Positions 1 to 10,300 of a DNA stretch of 64,000 bases are shown here, in pieces (within the stretch, counting starts at the first letter, position 1; each line of letters begins with the position of its first letter). The notes under the pieces were generated by a model that was not told the origin of the DNA, made no database searches, and saw nothing but the letters and a program-made list of their open reading frames with translations. The position numbers and the translations under genes are program-made. Where the stretch lies: NCBI GenBank assembly GCA_021234155.1, contig JAJEKV010000038.1:9225458-9289457 (forward strand). The letters are read 5' to 3'. The stretch comes from Isoetes taiwanensis (Eukaryota > Streptophyta > Lycopodiopsida > Isoetales > Isoetaceae).

Positions 1-101
1 CCTTTTTTAACCTTATACCTAAATATCCAATATCTTCCTTTTTTAACCTTATTCCTAAATATCCAATATCTTCCTTTTTTAACCTTATTCCTAAACCTAT
101 A
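1..101. repeat. 36-bp minisatellite, about 2.8 copies
   Basis: Three head-to-tail copies of a 36-bp AT-rich unit start at 1, 37 and 73. Copies one and two differ by a single base (tatacct against tattcct). The third copy is cut short after about 28 bases. The array probably extends to the left of the window. Confidence 0.9.
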
Positions 102-1660
102 TGATTTGAGTTTAACCTGAAAATGAACACCGATATAATTCGAATTTAACATACTATTTAATACCAAGATGCTACGGGCCACACTATGTCGATAATTGGG
201 ATTTAAAAAAAACACTCCAAACCCTCCTCGAGAAAACCACGTAAAGTGCCGACCTCACTTGTGTTTAAGTTTAATTTGACAACAAGCAACTTCCATACTG
301 TGTAGATCGCACCTGAAAATCAAGGTGTGGTATTTTTATGCCCCAACACAATTAAACCCGTGTGAGCCGAAAGGCCCCATTCTAACCGTTTTTGAAATTT
401 GCAACGTGCATGGAAATCGAAAAGTCCATTCTCCTACAATCCATGCTTTTATACATTAAGCAAATCCAAATTTCGAATTGTGGGGCTGGAAGCCCAGTAT
501 TAGGATGAAGTGAAGATCGGTTAAAGGCGCGCTCGCTAAATACTGTAATGAAAGTCTGATCGATACAAAGCTTCAACCTACACATTCAAATTTTGAAATG
601 TAGAAGGCGGTGGCGCCACGCTTACCAAGAGACACCGCCATGAGTTGCCTGGTATGCTATAATGCAAGTGGCATTTTAGAAGCGCATACGTGTTGCATCA
701 CCGCCCGTCCCGACAACCAACGTAATTAAATACATATGGCCATGAATGTGCAATCCCCTTATTCCGAAGAATATTCTAAGCAAATCTGTAATTATGAGAG
801 TTTGGTATCCTAGGCTGCATGGGAAAAAGGGAGCGGAAATATGACGTGGAATGGCTGATAGGAGGCCATTTTCAGACCCCAAATCCGCCCTAATGAATGA
901 GGCAAATCAATCACTTGTGTAATCTACAGCCTGCAATCCGATGGAATTGCTCGATTCAAGAATCACCCCGCTTTTCCACAAATCAGAGGCCCCTCAAGAA
1001 CCTGGCACCGTATGGTATTCAATTCCGCATCCGAAGGATAAAGGCGTATGCATAAATAGAAAAGTTTGAGACAAGGGATTAGAATGAAGGAAGCCCTATT
1101 GCCGGCTCCCAAGAAATAAAGTCCGGTTCAGAACATGATTTTGCATATGCTCAACAAATCATTTCCCTGATTGCGAGCTGGAAGGGGACTGTGTCAAGGA
1201 TTGCAACCTGTGTGCAATGTTCCGAGGAAGAAAAAACAGCCCTGTCGAGCTTATACTAAGGCTAAGGCCAATACTGTCACTAGCAAAGCTCAAAGTACTT
1301 CCAGCCCGTCAGAAAAGGGCGAAAAGGGCCGCACAACCACCCCACAGAGCAATGAATCAAGCTCTTCCTTTCTGGCGACGCAAATCAGGGGCCGAATGAA
1401 AGGAGAAGGGCGATTGTCGAGGCAGAAAAAAATCGGAAAATGCTTCAATTGTGGGTCCGATTCCATAGCCAAAACAGAGGTAAGATTGCCGTTAGTGCCG
1501 AGATTTTCATAGCAAATATGTCTGGCCACTGAAGGGCGTATTCTTTCCAGTTACTTCAATCTCAAGGATACCAGGTTCATCAAAATTCGGCAGGTCATTT
1601 GCCAGGAGACCAAGTCTTCAAAGTCACATCCTCCAAGGCTTGAAAATTGCACCAAGGCAA
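102..1660. other. No convincing gene; short open stretches only
   Basis: I see no recognisable protein, RNA gene or repeat here. A 113-codon open stretch at 1171-1512 (+) is Lys/Ser-rich and contains KCFNCG, which recalls half of a zinc knuckle. The second half of a CCHC motif is missing, so I do not call it a gene. Upstream exons of the SEUSS-like relic could lie here but cannot be traced. Confidence 0.5.
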
Positions 1661-1689
1661 TTAGGTCAATCTTTTGCAGGTTCTCCTTT

Positions 1690-3438
1690 GGCAGGAGCAA
1701 TGGAGACTGGTGGACGGTATCCATTACCACCAACACATGCTGCCAAAGTGTATACAAGTTTTCATGCTTTACATTCAAGAACAGAGAAAGAGACCCCCTG
1801 TAAGTTTTGAGTCATATGGTATTGTTTGCTGTCGTCAGTTAGTATGCTGGGTATCTATATATTACGAGTAACATTATTTTAAGTAGCCTACCATGAGACG
1901 GTTTTCTATTTGCAAGGTTGATATATGACACAAATTTTTCTTACCTGCATGGTCAACCACTGTGTGCAAGTGCTCAAAGATTCTCACACATTCTTTTGGC
2001 AAAACAGTTGCTTAGTTGTTTAACAGTGGCGTTCTCATTCTACTAGGACAACAATATAGGTTTTTGGAGGAACTTGGTGCAGAAGTGTTTTGCTCAAGGA
2101 GCAACAAAAAGACGGTGTTTAACTAGCTATAACAAATCACCAGTGGGGCGACATGCACAAGGACTCTTTCCCATGGTTGGTACCTTTATTTAAAGGAGTT
2201 TTCTCTGTGCAAGTTTAGAATACTTCTTCAAAATTGCTAGTGAATGGCATGTTATGCTTGGATAACATGGTTGTAAAACACAAAATTTTTCCACTGAATT
2301 GAACAAACGTTTGTTTTTATCAAGCAATTGTGGAGTCCTTATTATTTGTGCATGCTGATTCATTTCAGGATTATTGGTTTTGCAACCTTTGTGGTGTACA
2401 ACCTTGGTCGGGGATTTGGTAAGTGAATTAGTCTCAAACAAAAAAGATGGCTACCGTCCGTAATAATTGTCCACATTGAAATGTTGTGAGAAGCATTTGT
2501 GCCGATTACTGCTTTTTCTATGCGCAGAGTCAAGTACGATGTTTTGCCTCGAGTATTCAAGATCAAATATGACAGTGGCGTGGTGGATGAATTGTTATTT
2601 TTAGATATTCCCATAGAGTATGTTGCATGACTTGTGGATGCACTATTTAGTTTTTTCTCAAAATTTTATGCGTTTTCCTGGTATATTGCTTGCTCGCAAG
2701 TAATGCGTGCTCCCATCCGAAGGTGGTCTTGGAGTATGCAAATGCATTCCATGAATCGCTGTTTCAGAATTACGAAAATTCCCTTCCTGATTAGTGGTTG
2801 TTGAACTTGATATATGTTTCCTTTTTACACCACCTATAGCTTGGAAGTTATGCCACATGGAAGCCGTTGTCCCTTCCTTTCACATCTTACTGGGGTTTGT
2901 TATGCAGGTTGTACGCTATGGGAAATTAAGGGTGACATTTGGCAACAATTTTAAGGTGCCACCATGTCTTTTTATTGTACTTATTACCTATAAGATGGCA
3001 TGTTGTGCAACTGTATGCTAGAGTAATTTTTATTTATCTCAATTGCGTGACTGCGGCCTCGAATTTTGTACAACGAATCACGAGGAAGTTGTTCCCCGCA
3101 AGAACCTCGCTTCAACGTGTATTGTGATTTTGTTATTTCGTTTTTTTTGTGAATATCGCCTCTTTTAGCTTCCTTATAATTGGATGCTAAGATAATAGTG
3201 CTCAATCCGTAAAGGACAAAAATAGATTCTATTGGATTACTGCTGTAGCCATAGCATATAATCTGATGCGTTGTTAACATAAAATACTGAAGTGCTTTAC
3301 ATGTATTGCATTCAGGTTCAGCAGTTGGCGAGCTTAGTGGCGGAATCTGATCATGAAGGTTTTGACAGAAGTGTCGAGAACTTGAAGTCCCATTGCCGCT
3401 CTATTGCTAAAGATCCACCACCTTGGCGAGGATATTGA
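1690..3438 (+). pseudogene. SEUSS/SLK-like transcriptional co-regulator, partial and decayed
   Basis: SEUSS and SLK proteins are plant adaptors that recruit LEUNIG-type co-repressors to DNA-bound factors in the nucleus. Several exons match the conserved central domain in order. One ending at 1799 reads CIQVFMLYIQEQRKRPP. Exon 2047-2175 reads DNNIGFWRNLVQKCF and runs to GLFPM. Exon 2369-2418 reads DYWFCNLCGVQPWSGI. About 2527-2621 reads YDVLPRVFKIKYDSG. 2723 onward reads VVLEYANAFHES. About 2910-2955 reads VVRYGKLRVTF. About 3049-3110 reads LEFCTTNHEEVVPRK. Exon 3316-3438 reads VQQLASLVAESDHE and ends in a stop. Early junctions are clean and in phase. The join of 2418 to 2527 creates TGA, and later junctions lose frame or acceptors. 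The N-terminal Q-rich part and the C-terminal half of the domain are missing. Family assignment rests on remembered SEUSS motifs and is fairly secure; the pseudogene call is inference. Confidence 0.75.
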
Positions 3439-3627
3439 ATTTGGGCTCAGATTAAACGCGCCATTTTAGTTTTGTGCGTTGATGGTTTTCCCAGTCGTGC
3501 GCATTGATCTGGCACATCTTAATCCTATGCCATAAAAGCATTTTTTTTAAAAGCATGTGGAATTATAGGCTCTTTAGAGCAAGGTAGGTGCATCCACGAG
3601 AAGGTTACATAGATTCAATTTGAACTG

Positions 3628-3819
3628 GAGATTGGAAATATGTGTGTTGATTTGTATTCCAAATGTGGGTGCCTGGATGAAGCACATAGACTATTTCATA
3701 GATTGCAAGATTACGATGTGGTATCGTGGGCAGCTATAATTGGGGGATGTGCTTGACATGATGCATGCAACGTTCCTCTAGAATACTTTGACAGCATGGA
3801 GTATGAAGGCATAGCCATC
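3628..3819 (+). pseudogene. PPR protein fragment
   Basis: About 64 codons match the plant PPR repeat pattern: VDLYSKCGCLDEAHRLF, then DYDVVSWAAIIGGC, then LEYFDSMEYEGI. PPR proteins bind organellar RNA for editing, splicing or stability. An in-frame TGA at 3754-3756 sits where an Arg (CGA) would fit, consistent with a C-to-T change. No start codon, no further repeats and no E or DYW domain are visible, so this is a relic of one to two repeats, not a working gene. Confidence 0.7.
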
Positions 3820-4061
3820 TATACTGCAATAACTCATTTTGAAAACCTAATCAGAGCAATTTCATTTGAGCAAAATGATGAATTAAGAATGTGAGCATGT
3901 TTTTATTTCTTCAAAATGGAGCTAGAACCCCTATGAATCAACATTTTGTAAAGAATTTGGGAGTGAAAACATTTGAAGGATTTTAATAGATGGATTTATA
4001 TGAGAATGTGGTTTCTGCGAGGAAATGCCAAGAACTGTAAATGTATAGAGGAGTTGGGGAA

Positions 4062-4112
4062 GAGAAACGTTTGTGGCGGCCTTGGCCGCCGCGATAAGTT
4101 TCTTGTAATCTT
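4062..4112 (+). mobile_element. CACTA-like transposon right terminus
   Basis: A GC-rich near-palindrome (gtggcggcc / ggccgccgcg) is followed by ataagtttcttgtaat. The same sequence occurs in inverse orientation at 49643-49690. TTTCTTGTAAT is close to the reverse complement of the CACTACAAGAAA terminus typical of plant CACTA elements. No matching left end is visible upstream, so this is a lone or unpaired terminus. Confidence 0.5.
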
Positions 4113-4704
4113 TATTTATTTATATAACAACCAAAAGGTACATTCACATTTCTACTTCTTCACTAATCAACCTATATCACTCATATTTGCTCCTCCCACA
4201 TCACACACACGCCCATCCAACAACGTAAACATACATAAACATCCCAAACTCATATAAACAACACACGCAAAACAAACTATTCACATCTCATGTCCCTTGT
4301 GCACATCCTCCCTTCAACCCCTCATCCCACGCTGATGGCGTCGCCTCAAACTCTCTATCTCCTGCAACTCTCGCATCATCAGACCTCTTGTCATATTCAC
4401 CTGTGTTCGAAGCAGACCTCTTTCCCTTTGAGATGTGCACGTAGTCCCTCCAAGTCAATAAAATTCACAACCTCCTGTAAGTAATCTAGAAGTTGACTGA
4501 GGGAGAGGCACACATTCCTAATGGCTATAGAAACAGTTCAATACATTAATTCTAAATCCATCAAGTGCTGAGCTATATGCCCCCTATGTATGTCAAGAAC
4601 ATTTTGTTTAGTGGACATAGCAGCATTGCCGCCATCTTTGCTACTCTCGTCAATAATCGCGAATTTCGGAGCATTTACAGGACGATTCTGCTCCTCTACA
4701 TTGC
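4113..4704. other. Gene-less stretch
   Basis: AT- and C-rich sequence with short open stretches (for example 4290-4484) that match nothing I know. No repeats or RNA genes are evident. Confidence 0.4.
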
Positions 4705-5345
4705 CTACACCAGTTTATATGAATCCCACACGAATATACCAGCACAAAGGCAATTAGATATTGTAACAACACATGGAAGCTTCAAGCTATAGAACGATCT
4801 AGAGAAATAAAAGCAATATTCAAAGGAAGCACCCAAGCGTTGGATAAAATAATTTTTCATGTGCTCAACATGTTCCTCACAGATATTATGAAGGGCATAG
4901 TCTTCTGCCGTTTCCCAAACAACAAAATGTTTCGCCTTCTGCATCAAGTTCCTATTATCTAAGGTAACAAGATGCTTAATATCACCGGCCCCATATATGG
5001 CGTACAAATCCTTGCCCATGTGAATTTGCCGCTCTGTGACATTATGCAAATGCGCTTTAAAATGCATCTTCCCTATGTCTTTTAAACAATAGCCCACCAT
5101 GCCTTCGAAACAGTGCAATTTGGTGTCTCGTAGAGCCTTGCACATTATAACATCACCTGGCAGCTTCCACACATTTCATCCTAAATGGGATTTGGTTTTA
5201 ACATTTACGCTCGAGATCAAATGATGCACTGAAGATGCAAATTATCCAGGCTAGAACCTCTCTCCAGAGCCACAATTGATGACTGTAACTCTATCATTTG
5301 ATCATACAAGCTCTCATGAATATCGCATGCAGTTATTAAAATTAT
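4705..5345 (-). pseudogene. HUH/Rep-like replication-initiator fragment
   Basis: Reading leftward, about 35 codons from 5345 include ALERGSSLDNLHLQCII (NLHLQ at 5229-5243). This resembles the HUH-type motif of rolling-circle Rep proteins (hydrophobic-H-x-Q). After one frameshift and one TGA the frame continues as VWKLPGDVIMCKALRDTKLH, then GMVGYCLKDIGKMHF. Here YCLK (5082-5093) fits the YxxK catalytic motif 3 of Rep proteins. A charged tail follows (MGKDLYAIYGAGDIKHL). Order and spacing are as expected for a Rep or replitron-like HUH endonuclease. The first His of HUH is Asn here, and no helicase domain is seen. Assignment is by motif only and could be wrong; a broken copy is clear either way. 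Confidence 0.45.
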
Positions 5346-5761
5346 CAGAGAGACATCTAGAAGAGTAGACAACCTCAATGTTCTTCCATAATACTCGGTT
5401 TTCCTCTACCCCTTCCTTTCTCAATACCTCGGCACGTCTACGTCCACGTCCAAGGCCACGCCTCTCATCGATCCTCTACCACTATTAGTATCCATAGATA
5501 TCTGCTCTTCATCCGCTGCGCAAGAATTATTTCCTCCGCCACATCAAGAGTCTTCCTTCCGATTTTTGGGATGAAAGGTGGTAGGCTCTTATTATAGTCA
5601 TTAAATCTTCCTTCACCACATACATCCACTTCACTATTCACATGGTGAATCACATTGTCACACTGGCCTGCAAATACAAGCTCCTGAACTTGACAACTTG
5701 CACCTACTTCATGAGCAGCGGAGAAAAGAGCAATGAAGGTTTGCTATTGGTTTGCGGAACG
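5346..5761. other. Gene-less stretch
   Basis: Between the Rep-like fragment and the inverted-repeat element I see no recognisable coding sequence. Short open stretches lack any family signature. Confidence 0.4.
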
Positions 5762-6190
5762 CCGTATATCTCAAGCGGGATGTGGTTAATGTGGCCGCCT
5801 GTATCAGCCATGAAGAACAGCGCGGTTTGAAGCCCAAAAACCAACTGTTTTGGGCGTTTTTTGGTGTTTTTTGGTCGATCCGGCTCCATTTTGCTTCAAA
5901 TCTCTTCCTCTCTTCACTGATCTAGCATAAAAGAGGTAGATGAAGCGATTGGCATGGTTTTTAGATCGAATCAAACTGCCCATAGAGCAGAAAGAACCAG
6001 TCGATTGAAATTTTTGCCCCCGCCGCGCAGTTTGAAGCCTGGTTTTTTGGCCACATTAACCACTTTTTTGGCCACATTAACCACCTGGCTGATATCGGAT
6101 GGCCACATTAACCAGTGGTTAATGTGGCATGGCCACATTAACCCAAAATTTTTTGGCCACATTAACCCACATCCCGCTTGAGATATACGG
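5762..6190. mobile_element. 429-bp non-autonomous inverted-repeat element
   Basis: The left end (ccgtatatctcaagcgggat, continuing to gtggcc) is repeated in reverse complement at the right end, with a one-base difference over about 35 bp. Inside, the 13-mer GGCCACATTAACC occurs at 6049, 6070, 6101, 6131 and 6155, and in inverse form near 5784 and 6115. No protein-coding content is credible, because the open frames simply translate the repeat. The flanks show no clear target-site duplication. It is best viewed as a MITE-like element with subterminal repeats. Confidence 0.75.
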
Positions 6191-7120
6191 AGTTTGCTAA
6201 CTACCTTCTTTAATATCCATTTCAGGCTGCCACAGGATGGATCGATCTCTTGTAGAATACAGAATTGAAAACACCATCATACAAACTCCCAGGACCCCCT
6301 AAAATCGGGCCTTCCATATACATCTCAGGGTAAGAACCCGACTATTAGAAGGGATAAGAAGCCGCCACAGAGGCCACCAAAAGCAAAGTCTACCTGTTCA
6401 TCACATCCTAGCACTGTTCCGCATGTTCAACGCAGACAGGGAAACAAGTCCAACAAGCAAAAAAAAAAAAAAAAGGGGCAAACAAAACTTTCCAAGGTAT
6501 AAAAATAGAACAAAAAAATTAAAAGGCAACCGTTGCTAAAAACAAACTCATATCATCAGAATTATATTGTCCCACCATTAGAAAAATACCCTTTAAAGCC
6601 TTGAAAACAAATTGGACAACCTTTTTGTATGACATGGCTTAAGCTAGGAACCTGGGAAATTGGTGGACTTCAAAAACACAAATATATAACTCTTGTATAA
6701 TGCACTTGCATTTTCATTCTTGCATGGATCTCAATTCATTATCCAAGTAGTGTATAAAGCCTTAAATAGCATCTTGTTTTCTTGTAAGATTTTGATGATT
6801 TACAGCTTAAATACAGTTTAAATAGTGTTTGGTCGAGTCTTTAGCGAACGGACATATTGACAAGTACACAGATACCCCAACTAAAAATTATGAGGATGAC
6901 TTCCCTTTTTCACACAGCAGCATAACAAATCTCTGCTCAGATAGAATTTTATTCTTGAAGATGACCGTAGATCCCATATGAAGTACCGGATGAAAGCATT
7001 AGAACATCAGCTACCCGTTACACATAAAGTGACATCAGCAATGAAACGGGGCTGGGAGTGTACTGCTGGAACAGGGTTACTCCTATTAAGGATTCTCAGC
7101 ATGAACATCCTGCAAAGGAT
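6191..7120. other. Gene-less stretch
   Basis: AT-rich sequence with an A(16) run near 6460. No coding or RNA signal was seen. It lies downstream of the CPSF100 stop and may include part of that gene's 3' region only at its far right. Confidence 0.4.
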
Positions 7121-7121
7121 C

Positions 7122-7253
7122 TCTCACACCAAATGGAAGGCCCCCAGCTTTCTGTGTCTTTTCTGTTGATCCTCCACTTGTACCCCAATTTCTCACACCA
7201 AATCGGAGGCCCCCTCTTTCTGTGTCTTTTCTGTTTCCTCCACTTGTACCCCT
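7122..7253. repeat. Two-copy tandem duplication of about 67 bp
   Basis: tctcacaccaaat...ggccccc...tttctgtgtcttttctgtt...cctccacttgtacccc occurs at about 7122 and again at about 7190, with small indels. It lies just downstream of the CPSF100 coding end. Confidence 0.8.
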
Positions 7254-7349
7254 TGTCCCTTCCTCAGCATAGTCACAGCAGAGATCTCAAACATCAAATA
7301 ACATCTAACAAAAGAGATTCTTTCCTTTCTCCGCTAGGATAAGAACAGC

Positions 7350-10300
7350 TCATAGAACATAATACTGAGAATATAGAAGCTCCCGAATGGTATAATAATC
7401 ATCAGATAGTGGTCCTTCTATCACAAGCTGTTGACTCCCACTCTGTAAAAAGTTTTAGGTCATAAACTCTTAGCACATGCGACCTTAAATGCTTATAAAA
7501 GCACTGATATACCTTTCTTACAGCAATGTTGTCCCCACAACGCAGCACACCACCAGTGAACTCAGCCTGCAAAATTATGCAAAATAAGTCATACTATTAT
7601 AACTATTGGAACACACCGTAGAACAAGGATCAACAATCGGATCGTTTGAAATGATATGATGCATTACCTGAATACCCTTTGCCGCAAGAAGCTGTTTAAA
7701 ATCTGCAAGCTTTAAATCCCCTACAAAAACAGCCTTATGGGGAGGCGGAACTCCAGATATTGGAAGGAGTGGCAGCATATCCTCTTCTTGACTCCCAACC
7801 TCACCATCAACCCAAGCCAATTCATAATCTCCAAGCTGAGCATGTTTTGAAGTACCTTAGCTGAGGCAATGTAGAACACAATTATACTAAAAACCCTTCG
7901 TAATTAGTACCTTTTTGAATAGTACTGTGCTCATGAGCCGTTCGGATAAACGTACCTAAAAGTATCCAATAAGTAAATTACTCCTTATAAGGTATCAAAA
8001 TATCATCCTACATGTAAGACAGATAAATTGAGATTTGCTACTAGGCAAAAGTAAGAAAATTGCAAAAACCTTGTATGCACTCAAGTCAGATGTAGCATCC
8101 ACGGACTCGCCAATTCTAGGTGCATATACGAAAGTGCATACGTTTTTCAAACAATGCTGCCTCAAATGCTCTGTTGACTCTGCTGATCCATGTACCAAAA
8201 CCTGGATATTGAAAAACCAAATTTTGATATATAACAGATATATGGTGTTCACACTGAATGCCAACAGTCGCAACGCGTACAAGTTTGAGAGGCGCAACAT
8301 GTGCCAAGATTGACTTGATGGATCTTCCATCCGAGCGCCCCTCAAAGTCCATATACTGGAGACTACATCTTACTTGCACCTGATCCACATTCCACAGATT
8401 CGAAACAATGCCTATCAACTCGAAACCAAAAGCTACAAAAGCTAAACCAGCAGCATTAAACTTACAGTCAAATCATTTATAACAACTTTTGATGGTGTGT
8501 CCGCCATCGTATCTCCACTTTGCAATGATTTTTCACCTGCCTCTCCATGTCCTGAAGCCTGTCAGGTGTTGCCCATTAGAACACTAAAGTATGGCCCTTG
8601 AATAGCAAGAACAACTGGGTGTAACTCCTTGCCCACAAGTACCAGAAAGTCATAAGCATGCAGCTGGAAAATAGGAAAATATGCACTAAGATCCGCAGCC
8701 TGTTTCATGACTGTTCACGTCCTAAAAGAAGACATGTCTGGGTGCCAATATTGCTATTGGGAGCTAAATGCACTTATCAGATTATCCTCCTGCGGGTCTA
8801 AATAATATGTCAGCCATGAAAGGTGCGTGCTTTGACGAATAGACTTGCCAGAGCCCTGAGTAAGATGCCTGTCCCTTGTTCACTATCTGCTTTCCTAATC
8901 AATTTGTCAAAGAATGTCAAAGAAAGCAAAAAATAAATACTACTTACCGCCTGTAAAAGCATGTGCTCTGTCTCATTCTCCTTCATGACAAAATCGTCCG
9001 GGTTTATAACCTCGCCATATTCATCCCATTCATTGTTATTTTCATACAAAGGGAACATAGGCTCAACTGTATCTTCTGAAGGGACGAAGCCATCAATCAG
9101 AACATTTCGGTGTAGAGGAGCAACAACAGGGACACCAGATCCTGTACAGAAAGAAAAGAAGGTAAAAATATTATCTAATAGGAAGATATACAAGGTGAAA
9201 CTACATGATCCTTATTTCATATGCAAAGGCTTAGCTGGTAGTGTCGTTGTGGCATTTCCCACAATACAAACATAATATACAACTCCAATTACTGCAACCA
9301 TTTCCTTTGAATACAAACTCCAATTACTCAAAGTAGCACCATTAGACAAAGAAGATCATCTTATATTTTTTGTCATTTTAGATATCTTTTCAAACATTTC
9401 ATATAATGTTTAGCTGGTTGCCACTTAAGTCCGGAGTTTTTCCTTTACAACAACAATTTTACATATAATGGCACTGAACATTTTTGGTCCATTTGGTGGA
9501 CACAGAAAACGAACTTGAAGAGGAGGAAAGCTCTGTTCATTTTACAAAAAATTCCTAGCATTTTTCACAGTGGCTGTGATAGTTGTCATTTGATGAGCTT
9601 CTTGTTGAACTGGACGTTTATGATGGAGCCCTTGGCATGAAAAAGGAAGACCTTCGTTATTCGGCCCCCCTCGTCGGAAAACAGGCCAAAAAACAGAAAA
9701 ACTGCAAAAAGCAGCAAAAAAAAGGCCAAAAACATCGCCGGAAATGACTTTAACCATTGAAAAACAGTTCGATAGAATTCCGATTGTGTGTGGGGGGGGG
9801 ATAACGAAGTCTACTCATGAAAACAACGAATTAAAGATTGGCACTAGTGGTGGCTAGTGATCAAGTTGGCTGATTCCAATGCCAATTTACTGGAGAAGCT
9901 GTCCTGAAAATTTACAGCCAGGTTTGTCTTATGTACTGGATAACTACTTATGTACTGGATAACTAAAATACTGGGAAAATTGTAAGAAATTAATAGGATA
10001 AGCTTGCAAGAGTTGCTGACATAAAAAGTTTTCAAATCTAACAGCAAGCTTGCAAGAGTTGGTGACATAATCTTTAAAAACGACTCAAACTCTAACACTC
10101 TACCATGATAGTTTTGAGTAAGCAATATCTCAAGCAATAAGCACAAACCTTCCGGAACAGATTGTGAACCACCAGACTCGGCAAGAACTGTCTCAGATGT
10201 GCTCACATCCCCGGCTGCAGCAGCTACAACATCAGTTGCCTCCTCAGCAGCAAAGCTTGCTTTCCGAGCCTCCTCTTCCTCCTCTTCCTTGATTCGAATT

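Noticed and set aside
1171-1512. 113-codon open frame with KCFNCG, possible retroviral-type zinc knuckle
   Set aside because: The second half of CCHC is absent, no neighbouring gag-like sequence exists, and the reading frame has no other support.
9540-9760. Coding frame inside CPSF100 intron 10
   Set aside because: It is only a short Cys/Phe-rich translation of intron sequence. The flanking exons splice cleanly around it.
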